Source of the DNA: Nemania diffusa
Taxonomy: Eukaryota > Ascomycota > Sordariomycetes > Xylariales > Xylariaceae
Direction: 5' to 3'
DNA: 64,000 nucleotides
Assembly: GCA_038501195.1 (NCBI GenBank)
Contig: JBBPUQ010000001.1
Span: 4,278,001 to 4,342,000, forward strand
Every line of letters begins with the position of its first letter. The stretch's first letter is position 1. This document shows positions 48,713 to 59,174 of the stretch, in pieces. A program made the translations under genes and the position numbers. A model generated the notes under the pieces. The model saw only the letters and a program-made list of their open reading frames with translations, did not search any database and was not told the DNA's origin.

Positions 48713-50650
48713 GTTGAGACTTGATACAACGGTCGCCTAGGACGTGTTAGTAGAGAACCAACACACGAAGCAGTACATAAAGCATATTGACAAGTAGCGA
48801 GGGAACCGGCGATTCTGGCAGAGGCAAAAACAAGCAAGAACAATGAAACTCGAACTAGAAAACGGATCTGGCGCATGCCAGATGGGGCTTCGATGGACGC
48901 GAGGCTGATGAGCGATGAACAAGCATTGGCACCGGAGTCTGGAAGATGGGACGTGTTACGCGGTTTCAACGCGTTGGAAGCATCGAAAACAAGCATTTCC
49001 ATCTATCATTTGACGTCCGAAGCAACTAGATACAGGATATAGGCAGATGATAAGGTCACATGTGAGCCTCAAGTGGATGGATTTCATGTCCAGAACGCGG
49101 CGGTAACAAGCCGCCCAGCCTTGCGTAAACAACGCAACATAGAAGGTTTAGGGACTAACAGAAGTACTTACAACTCATCAACTATGTCGAGCAAGTAGCA
49201 AATTGTATAACAAGGTGTGTGTCGTGTCAGGGGCGATGATATTGTGGGTGATGACCCTGGTGGTGCGTAGACTGGGTGTAGTAGGTGGTGGTGCAGGTTG
49301 AGAATGCTGTGTAGAATAATTGAGGGAGTGGAAGTGCGGAAGGGACAGCTGGGAGTGGTCCAGTCAGAAAACCCCCACCAAATAGGTTTAGTGCACGAAC
49401 TCACTATTCACCACGTTTCTCACTCCAGCGCTGATGGCGGCTTATCGGCTTATCACCTTCTCTATGGTACCTAACCTAATTACCTACCTAGGTAGGTACC
49501 TACCAGCTCCCACATCATGCGAATCAATCTATTAGGTACACTACAGAATACCACATGTCCCAAGCTATGATCTTAGCGTATACCTACCTAGGTAGTTCAG
49601 TTATGGATACCTATTATATACAATAATTGATTATCTTCTATAGAGATTTCCTAGCTTTCAGTCAACAGTATAAATAAAATACTTTATACCTACTTCAATG
49701 TCTCTACTTTACTTACTTAGGTAGTTTAAACAAGGTAGACTGTTAGCTAGCAATCACTTCTACCCATATAGGTATATGTAGGTAGTATAAACGATGAATG
49801 TGTAGGAAACTCTATTAGGTACAATATTATGTTCCCGCCGGCCCACAATCTACCTAGGATATCTGTAGATATAGATATACATCAATATATAGCTATATAG
49901 ACAAGCATTAAATAAACCAAAATCATAGTTTGTTTTATAATTTTAGCAAACTACCTAGGTAGGTATTCAATGCACAAGGGAAAGGTTCCGTGGGGCCAAG
50001 CCTATTTAAAGTACCTATGTAGGTTAGGTAGGTAACTTCATTACAAGGTACCTAGGTAATGTTAGGTTAGGTATATACATATGTAGTCAAGATCTCTCCA
50101 ATAGAATAATGAATACATGTACCTACGGGTTAATAAGCTTCCCGGTCTCCATGTCGATATGGACCAGAAGCGAACTGGAAGGGTTAGTTAGCTACATGCA
50201 TGTGCCTTTTACCTACCTACATTACCTACGTACCTACACCATTTTTATCCCGATGGCCAGCTCCGCCTCTCCACCTAATCCAAGCTTGTCCGGTCCTGTA
50301 CTAGCTCGTCAGCCAATAAGCGAATCAGCAATTGATGATTTGCTCAGGGCGCCATCATTTGTTTCCCATTTGCCGCACAATTATCAGCCAAAGCAAAGCA
50401 CCAGCCATGGAGGGGCTGTGACTTATCTGTCTCTACCCCTCTATGCGAAATTCCGTCGCCAATATTGTTGAAACCACCACCAGACCACCAATATCCTCGC
50501 CGCGACGACTTTTGACAAGATACCTTCCCGTTCGGCATCTTCCACCAACAACCTCCGTGGTCATCTCGCCATTCTTACACCCCTCATTCAAGAAATTTCT
50601 CTCCAACAAATTTATTTTGTTTCCTCACGTCCATTCCTCCCAACTGAGCC
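48713..50650. other. Divergent Chd1/Rli1 promoter region with TAGGTA cluster
   Basis: A 1.9 kb spacer between the start codons of two divergent genes. 48713-49420 probably holds the Chd1 leader. 49440-50240 is the densest TAGGTA/TACCTA region of the window and AT-rich. The part from 50470 on is pyrimidine-rich and probably the Rli1 leader. No coding frame is convincing. Confidence 0.5.
49440..50240. repeat. Dense TAGGTA/TACCTA cluster with perfect palindrome
   Basis: At least fifteen TAGGTA or TACCTA strings occur in 800 bp. One copy, near 49485-49500, is the 16-bp perfect palindrome ACCTACCTAGGTAGGT. Spacing is irregular, so this is not an array with a fixed period. Confidence 0.65.
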
Positions 50651-53600
50651 ATGGCTTCTAAGCTCACCCGGTAAGCAATCAAGCCCTTTCAGCGCTACAC
50701 TTTGTTCGAAGCTAATTTTATCACTCCAGTATTGCAATCGTCAGCGACGACAAGGTGCGAACTTCCCGGATCTACTTCTAGACGATTTTACCATCTCCTA
50801 ACAGCTGTTTCTTGGTTCTAGTGCAAGCCCAAAAGTTCGCATAATCGCCACAAAAATATATGTATACCAAACCGTCCTAACTAACGCATTTCCCTAGAAT
50901 GTCGTCAGGAGTGCAAGAAATCCTGCCCGGTGAGCAGCGCCCCTTTTTGCTCTTTTTCGTCGTAGGACTGCTACTGATTAGGAGTATAACAGGTGGTTCG
51001 TACTGGAAAGCTCTGTATTGAGGTCACACCTGACTCCCGACTCGCCTTCATCTCCGAGACTCTCTGTATCGGTTGCGGCATATGTCCGAAAAAATGCCCT
51101 TTTGGTGCAATTACCATTATCAATTTGCCCACAAATCTCGAGAGCCAGGTTACCCACCGATACTCTGCCAATAGCTTCAAGGTTCACCGCCTGCCCACGC
51201 CTCGACCAGGCCAGGTGCTGGGTCTTGTCGGTACCAACGGTATTGGCAAAAGTACGGCCTTGAAGATCCTCAGTGGGAAGCTCAAACCAAATTTGGGCAG
51301 ATTCGACAACCCGCCCGACTGGGAAGACGTCATCAAATACTTCCGCGGCTCGGAACTACAGAGCAAGACCCCCGATACCATTCCGTTTCAACTCTGTCTA
51401 ACATCCCTACCTTTTAGACTATTTTACCAAACTCCTCGAAGATGATCTCAAGGCTGTTGTAAAACCTCAGTTCGTGAAACCCCCTCAGTTTAATTAATTC
51501 TCGTTGCTAATTTGTCAAGGTATGTGGATCAACTACCGCGCGCAGTGAAAACAGCGGACAAGTCCGTTCGATACCTCCTTGAGCGAGGATCCGCCAAAGA
51601 TAATAGTGAGACGCTTCTCATAAAGATTTATAGAATAGCTACTGACTTGGATTGCAGTGGACGAGGTCCTAAATACGCTAGAACTTCGCCACCTTATGGA
51701 TCGTTGGTCAACCTCTTGTCTATATACATGGTACTCGTCAGTTGCTAACAATCAGCACAGGAGATGTGAACCTGCTCTCAGGTGGTGAGCTACAGGTTAG
51801 TTTATTTTGCATTAGCAGAGGTTTTCAAATCTCGAATTATTTCCCTCTTCCTTGCCACGCCATTACTCTTACATACTGGCGAGACGCTTGAACAACTTGA
51901 CTCTATCGACAATAACTAACCCATAATCTACGAACAGCGGTTCGCGATTGGCACTGTTTGCGTACAGAATGCGGATGTGTAAGTGATCCTTCGCTAGCCA
52001 TGCTAGGCAGAAAAAATGCTTTCGGCCTCACCTCCACTCCTTTTCTCATGCATTACGCACCTTTAAATTCTTATAGATCCGCTCTGGTGCTCGCCAATGA
52101 GAGTCAACATCTAATTCCATACTAGGTACATGTTCGACGAGCCTAGTTCTTATCTAGATGTGAGTTTTCAAGCCCATCCATATCGCCGGACTTACAGGGT
52201 TTACCTTCAAGAAAATATATTAATTCTTAGTCTTAAAGGTCAAGCAGCGTCTGTCGGCGGGCCGCATGATTCGCTCTCTATTGAATGTTAAAAACTATGT
52301 AATCGTAGTAGAGCACGATTTGTCAGTCCTTGACTACCTCTCTGATTACATATGTGTGCTCTACGGACAACCTGCTGTATATGGTGTTGTCACACTCCCA
52401 TATTCAGTGCGCGAAGGTATCAACATTTTTCTGGACGGCCACATTCCAACAGAGAATCTGCGATTCCGAGACGAATCTTTAACCTTCCGTATCTCGGAGG
52501 GTGTAGACGAGTTTCAAGCAGACAAAGCCCGTGGGTTTAACTATCCTACGGTACGTAATTTATTAACCCCACAGTTGCTGTGTAGAGGCTAGTGGAAAAG
52601 TACCACCTCTTTTGGGGGGTTGACTCTAGTCAAATTCATACCTACTCGCTTGAAACTTCAGGGCACTATCTTAAAGTCAAAAGTCACAACTAATTATTGG
52701 GCACTATAGATGGAGAAAACCCTTGGAAACTTTAAGTTACGTATCGACGCTGGAAGTTTCACAGATTCTGAAATCTTGGTCATGATGGGCGAGAGTATGT
52801 CGTTTATGAAGTATTTTATCAATTTCCTAGCAGGTCTAAGAGCCATAGCTGCATGCGCGGTGCTCTTACTCCCATCTAACCCTACAAACTCTCCCAACAC
52901 GTAAATTCGCTCTGTTATGATCATTACTAACTCTTGGTCACCTGAAGATGGCACTGGGAAAACGAGTTTTTGTCGACTGCTTGCCGGCGCTCTAAAACCC
53001 GATAGCGCGAAGAAAGTACCGGATATGAGAGTTAGTTTAAAGCCCCAGACTATCACGCCCAAGTTTGAAGGTGAGTAATTTCTATTATTCTTTCCCATTT
53101 ATCTACAGCATCTATTATCTGATCCAGTTGTATACATCTGGAGTGAATTTCAAGAAAATCGCCCAAACCACGGTGACTGACTCTGCATTAAAGGAACTGT
53201 TCGCCAGTTGTTCTTCAAACGTATCAAGCAAGCTTTCTTGTCACCACAGTTCCAGACGGACGTAGTCAAGCCCTTGAAGCTAGATGACTTCATTGACCAG
53301 GCAAGTTATCAGTTCCCATACTTTATTTCTTCTCCCATCAGCTCTTTGTCAGTCAACGCGAGAGGCGTTTTCATTGCAAATGTACCTCACCATGGAAAAA
53401 ATAGTTGCTCCCCAAGCTCCCATAGAACTCGTTATACTCTCTCAAGCTGTAATCACGACAAATTCCCTATCTCAGTTTCAATGTAGCAATGCTGCAAAGA
53501 AACCGGATGTACCGTCTGCGAGAAATTATAGACGTACCATCCAAGGTGGGATATTTGCTACCTATCAGCAGTCCTCAGTGTAATGATAGTTGGGAGTAGG

Positions 53601-54402
53601 GGAATGGCTACTAATTCCCCAAACCTGCAAGACTTGTCATTTTCTTTACCTAGTCTACTTACTAACTAGCCTACAGGAAGTCAAAAATTTGTCTGGGTAC
53701 TGTAGATTCATGATACTTTAAAGGGGTTTATATGCTGATGCAGAAATACAGTGGTGAATTGCAACGTGTTGCTATCGTAATGGCTCTAGGGCTTCCCGCC
53801 GATATTTATTTAATCGACGAGCCCAGCGCGTACCTCGATTCTGAGCGTAAGTGGTCACCAGCAAGCACGAGAGGTAGCTTGGGCTAACTATACCGCTTCA
53901 GAGCGTATCATTGTCGCTCGTGTCATTAAACGGTTTATCGTAAGTGAATATCCACGAACTACTGCTTGAGCTCTTCAGGCAGCCCAGCTAATACACGAAA
54001 TAGATGTCGGTTAAGAAGACAGCCTTCATCGTTGAACATGATTTCCTCATGGCTAGTAAGTCGCTTTGATGATATATAATGACCTGTTCGTAAACTAACG
54101 ATGTTCATCTTGGCTAGCCTACCTAGCGGATCGTGTCATTGTTTTCGATGGTCAACCGGGTATCGATGCTCATGCGAACACACCCGAATCATTGCTCACC
54201 GGCTGCAACAAGTTTCTCAAGAACCTAGACGTTACCTTCCGACGCGATCCTACGAACTTCAGGCCTCGCATCAACAAACTGAACAGCCAGCTTGATCAGG
54301 AGCAGAAACTGGGTGGGAATTACGTAAGTTGATCTATGTATGTATAGAAGCAAGGGTTATTAACAACCGAGACAGTTCTTCCTCGAGGAAGATAGCTCAT
54401 GA
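50651..54402 (+). CDS. RLI1: ABCE1/Rli1 ribosome recycling ATPase
   Basis: Essential iron-sulfur ABC protein that splits post-termination ribosomes and acts in initiation. Hand assembly gives 21 exons and 605 aa: 50651-50670, 50730-50754, 50822-50834, 50898-50929, 50993-51362, 51418-51469, 51520-51605, 51658-51702, 51761-51795, 51938-51978, 52126-52159, 52239-52550, 52710-52794, 52948-53070, 53194-53300, 53677-53696, 53752-53846, 53902-53939, 54004-54055, 54118-54323 and 54376-54402. Every join is frame-exact. The two 4Fe-4S clusters are complete (Cys16, 21, 25, 29, 38, 55, 58, 61, 65). Walker A1 is GTNGIGKST (110-118) and A2 is GENGTGKTS; both LSGGELQ signatures and both [14 protein letters not shown] Walker B segments are present. 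It ends FFLEEDSS. Two introns use GC-AG ends (51363-51417 and 53301-53676). The weak GTTCGC, GTTCGT and GTTGGT donors are also supported by the conserved protein. Nothing indicates a pseudogene. Confidence 0.95.
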
Positions 54403-55849
54403 AGCGGGCATTCCTAAACATCACGGCCATCGAAACGGCCGTAAAAACAGGCATAATCGACGTATACCCCAAGCGTCGATTCACGGAGTTCTAGGTGTTC
54501 AAAAGCGAAACGGCAAACGCCAAAATAGTGGCGGCGCTCATGAATTGTCAGGCGTAGAAGACGATGGTGGGGAGGACAGTGAGGAGCCCGATGACTGAGT
54601 TCGGAGGCGACAGTCTACCCCCTGTTGTGCCTGGTCCTGTGGAGGCCCTATCTAGGGCTGTCTCTATGGATGTCTCTCTTAAACACAAGTTTTTCTTTCA
54701 TATAGACTAGCCAAGGAGAGCAACCAGGGGCAATAGCAATTACTTCTACGAGTAGCTAGACTTCACAGATTGAGGGGCAAATGGGTCAAGCGGATGGCTC
54801 TCGTCAAATATGTGTAGGGTATTTAACCCTACAAAATTCCGAACCTAAGCGACTATCTAGGTCTTTAAAGATACATAATTACACATGTGCAAATAGGCCA
54901 AACCCATACTGCGTTTATTCCAGTCCGGCGGATTTTGGCTGGTATTGTGACCGCGTGTTGAGATAGGAAACCTTTGAAGCAGGGCTAACCATAGGTTGAT
55001 GTTTATTTTTAGCATGAACAAGTGACTAGTATCGAATATTTTTCACCCATATCATCTTGATCTTGCAACTGTAAAATAGTGTACATACATACCTCTAGCT
55101 AAGATGCCTATACAATTTGAACACACAATACAACCTAGCCCATACATGTAAAGCACTAAAGAAACTAACAAGGTAGATCAAAACTAGGTGACAAAAACAT
55201 CAAACGAATTTTATTATATGTATGACTAGAGCGGATACGTCGTATAAACCACCGAAAGAAACACTGGTCCTCCTTGAGGGACAAAACAAGGAGGGAGGGA
55301 GATACACACCAAAGGTTATGGTTGCCACAACGCGTCTTGATTGCACCTAGTTCGCTAGCGGTCCTCATTCATGGTAGCAGTGTGAAAAGAAACCGGAGGG
55401 AGGTCTAGGGGTTTCCTACAGAAGAGTGAGATGGCTCATTCTTATGAATATGGCTATAGGTACGACGTCCTAGACCTACGGATTTGGTCCATAGCTATAA
55501 GTGTCTCTGGGTTGCTACGGACGAGATACGATGTCTGATCCGTGAGCACAAGAATAGGGCGCCAAACTGCATTGCGGAGACCCAGTCATCAAATTCCCAA
55601 GTGCTAGGAGCGCTGTCAGGACGTACTTGCAATGAGAGATTTAGCTCTCGAGCTAACTGGGGACTAAAGCCGCCTGACACAATCGTTTCGAAGCGACGGT
55701 ATTATCCCATGAATACCAATCCGATGCAAGTAACTTTGAGGCCGCGAGGAAAACCTATCTTGTAATTCGGACTATACGTTTTTTTGATTGGGGGCTCGGC
55801 AGGGATCTAGCCCAAGACGTACAGGTCGGCGTGTTGTCAGCTAGGCTGG
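54403..55849. other. Convergent spacer Rli1/Prp40
   Basis: A 1.4 kb region. Directly after the Rli1 stop, one plus-strand frame stays open to 54598 and ends in an acidic tail, noted in the findings. The rest is AT-rich with short meaningless frames. No gene accepted. Confidence 0.45.
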
Positions 55850-58567
55850 CTAGTCTTCCTCAATTTCGCCTTCTTCGCTACCAGAGTGCACACCTAGGTC
55901 TTCTTTCGATGGTGGCCGGGGTGCGGGGGGCGTTTTGGTCTTGTGACGAACTTCGCGATGGGGAGATCGCTCACGAGGAGTTCTTTCTCTTCTCAGTCTC
56001 TGTAAACACGTTAGTTGAGGACCTTAGTTGCGGATGGACAGTTTATCTAACCTTAGAGTCTCTTGAGTCTCGGCGGTCGTTGTCGTCATCATCATCTGCT
56101 CTCCGGCGTCTTGATGAGGTCGGCCTCTCATCCCCGTAGGGTAGCTCCTCTACTGGGCCTCTCTCAACACGGCGGCGGTACATTCTCTCACGCTCTTCCT
56201 CACGGTCCCGCCTCTCTCTATCATAATAACTAGGAGGATCGTCACGTCTTGGTCGAGGTGCGTACTCTCTATCCCTGTCCCTGTCCCGTTCCCGATCTCG
56301 ATCTCGGTCTCGGTCTCGGTCTCGTTCTCGTTCTCGGTCCCGGTCGCGCTCTCGGATGTCCCGGTCTCGATGTGAATCCAATGGACGGCGGTCGGACAAG
56401 AGGCTCTCAGCCATGCTAGACTTACGATAGTTCTTCTCACGCTCCGCAATTGCCTTGCGGCGATCAGCTTCATATGCGTCGGGCTCTGGACTTCGGCTAT
56501 GACGGGCGGGTCGTGCTCGATCACTGCGGTGAGACCGGTCTCCTTTCTCTCTGTCACGATACGTACCACGATCGAGCGATCGATCTCGACGCTTATGGCG
56601 ATCACGATCTTCCTCTTCTCGGTCTTTGACTCGGCGAAGGACCTTCTCAAAAGCCCCTCTACGGGCTTCTTCTGACGTGACAGCCTGGAACTCGGCAGCT
56701 CGAACGAGGCGAGGTCGGATTTTTTCCCAAGTGTCATCTGCCACAATGGGAGGGTCTAAGTGCTTGATATAAGACCGAAGGTCATCAATGGCTCGACGTT
56801 GTTGGCGCTCGGAATGCTTGTCCTCGTCTGATCGTTTTGACTTCTTCTCTTGTAGCTAGGTCGTTGGTTAGCGATACTGTACATAGTTCCTGTAGGCTTC
56901 AGATATGCGTACCCGTTCGAAGATCAGCTTCAGTATATCATGATCAATGTTAGCACTCCGCGGGTCACGCTTCAAGACTGCAGCAAAGTCTTCGAAGGTA
57001 GTCTTGGGGGTGAACTCAAAACGATTGTCCTACAGGCGCGTTAATAGGGGTCTTAGTGATAAATGCATTTACAAACTCACATCCATGATATCTAAGATAT
57101 CGTTCCTGGTGCCACGCAGAGCGCGCTCCTCTTCCTCCACCACATCCCAGAATAAGTCAAGGGGGGTCGAGCCAGGCTGTCCACAAACAGCTCTGAACCG
57201 TTCATCATTCTCAATCATGGGGAATATCTGGTTCCATTTCTTGCCAGCTTTAATCTGGCCGGCTTTGCGAAGTTCTTGGAGCAGCTCCACAAAGGCATCT
57301 CGATTCTTTCGTTCAACGCGAAATTTTTTGTTTCTTTGGGCCTGTCGGGTTTCGTTGAAAGTGCGCTCCAATGATTTTATGTGGTTTTGGAATACAGTCA
57401 GGATATCAGAGTCAGAAAGGGTTTTATACTTCTCATCATTTTGAAAAGGGGCAGTCGCCTTCAGGAGACCCTGGGCTTCAGACCACCGGGTATAAGGCTC
57501 CAGATTCAGCTTTGGTAACAGATCAATCAGGCCGTCCATAGCACTTTTCCGAAGACTAGCCTGACTCTCGATATGTTGTTTTTTCAAATCAGCAACATAG
57601 TCTTCAAATAGCGCTCGGCGTTCTTCTTCTTCGTTAGTAGAGCGAAAGATAGTCTCGCCCTCGATAATAGGACGAGCAGTCTTCCAACGAGTATAATTTT
57701 TTATTTCGGGATGGCTCTTCAGCATTGTTGCAAAGTCGGCGCGTAGTTTCGCCAGCCTATCCTTCGCACGTTCTTTATCCTGGGTAATCATGTCGTTGCA
57801 ATACTTTTCGAAGGTAGCTTTCCTATCCTTGGGGTCTTTGATAGCGCGGAAATGGGGATCCTTAATCATTGCTCGCATAGCTTGATCCCAAGTCCAGTCA
57901 GGCTGTACACCGCTGCGGCGGAGGAGTTTAGTAAATGCAGCCTCGGCCTCCTCAGCTGTGGTATATTCGGGCTCGTTGCTTGCGGGCGTGAATGCTTGGA
58001 CACGGGGATCGTTGCCGTACGTGAGTTGACGTGACTCGGGAAACGTATCGCGATGATCACGGTAATCACGGTGGTCGCGGGGATTATCGTACCCTTGGGT
58101 AGGAAGAGGGCCTCCGGGAGCATTGAAGGGCACAGGAGGACTAGCAAGTTTGTTTAGTTAGTTAAGGCTACAGTTACCAGGAAAATCTTGGTGGTCCATG
58201 GTCTACTCACACGGGGGAAGACGACGTGGCTTCGTATCCTAATGCCTTACGGTAGGCATCGGGCATCTCCCAAGAGCTCTGCTTGCTTTCCGTGTTGTAC
58301 CAGTACTTGCGACCACCTTCGGCGGTATATTCTTTCCAGGGTTGGTTCGCAAGGGCGCGCTGCGCAGACGGTCAGTGCTGGGCTAGGCGGCACACAGCCA
58401 ACGCGAAAACTAATCAAGAAACATACCTCAGCCGGCGTCATCATCTCCTCGGGCTTCGTCCATTGCGTAACTTTTGTGATGGGGTTATAGTAGTAGACGC
58501 GTCCATCTTGGCTCTTGAATTCCTGCCATGGATTTGGCTGGCCAAAGTGACCGTTAACTCCATTCAT
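55850..58567 (-). CDS. PRP40: U1 snRNP-associated splicing factor Prp40 (WW and FF domains)
   Basis: Bridges the 5' and 3' splice sites in the early spliceosome and contacts the polymerase II tail. Six exons on the minus strand: 58567-58427, 58359-58211, 58140-57081, 57029-56913, 56855-56052 and 55999-55850, giving 806 aa. Two WW domains stand at about 12-43 ([17 protein letters not shown]) and 53-84 ([17 protein letters not shown]). Several FF domains follow between about 150 and 560, in the order [48 protein letters not shown] and [13 protein letters not shown]. The C-terminal 200 residues are an Arg/Asp/Glu-rich tract including a long RD/RE repeat and end EEGEIEED. Introns are 51-70 nt with good signals. 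Intron 1 lies between the two WW domains. Confidence 0.95.
56262..56352 (-). repeat. RD/RE dipeptide-coding repeat in Prp40
   Basis: A CGAGAC/CGGGAC-type hexamer repeat encodes alternating Arg-Asp and Arg-Glu, as in many splicing factors. The repeat is open in more than one frame, which produces accidental overlapping frames. Confidence 0.75.
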
Positions 58568-59174
58568 GGTGACAGATTCGATAGTAGAAATTATACAATG
58601 ATATATTTCCCTAGCGCGGCCGTCTGGTGCAGGTGAAACGATGCCGTCGCCGGGTAGTTAGACTTAATGAGTTGCTTCCTAGTCCTCGCGCCGCAGCAGC
58701 GTTCCTGAGGCGATTTTTCAGATGAACCAGCTAAGTATGCACAGCCACCTTATTATGTAAGACACCAAGATTACCTTGTAGGTAAAATATGTGGCTAAAA
58801 ATTGGGGCGCATGCCTTATCTACTGTAGGTGGGTTTTATAGCGCCTAGAGAACCTGGTACCTACCAGGTGGTAGGGGGTACCTACCTCTGTCTACCTAAG
58901 GGTATGTGCTTAGATTATGTAGGTACCTAGGTACACTAAGTACCTAAGGGATGTATAGGCATCTACCTCGGTGTTTATTAAAGCATATACAACAGAGAAA
59001 ATAGTCTCTTAAGCTCAGGTTCTAGAGTTCTACAAGTTCTACAAGTACTATCTAAATTACTATCTCGTTGATATTTCTCAAACACAGCTGGGACATCTTC
59101 GTCACACAGTCGAGACAGCCAGAATTTCCTCCTGGTCATCTCCCGTGGTATCGTCTCGCCAAAGCTCAGTCTCG
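58568..59174. other. Divergent Prp40/Trs65 promoter spacer with TAGGTA motifs
   Basis: A short divergent promoter region. It holds an 8-bp inverted repeat, ACCTGGTA-CC-TACCAGGT, at 58852-58869 and TAGGTACCTAGGTA strings near 58920. No gene. Confidence 0.5.
58850..58960. repeat. Inverted repeat and TAGGTACC motifs
   Basis: An 8-bp hairpin-capable inverted repeat with a 2-nt spacer is followed by several TACCTA/TAGGTA strings including GTAGGTACCTAGGTAC. Confidence 0.6.

Noticed and set aside
50651..54402. Rli1 as a decayed pseudogene, because no long frame spans it
   Set aside because: All 20 interruptions are removed by splice-site pairs that keep frame, and every conserved ABCE1 motif is intact.
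56150..56746. Second long frame overlapping the Prp40 C-terminus (Glu/Thr/Ile-rich)
   Set aside because: It is a frame-shifted reading of the RD/RE hexamer repeat, and the Prp40 frame continues through exact splices on both sides.
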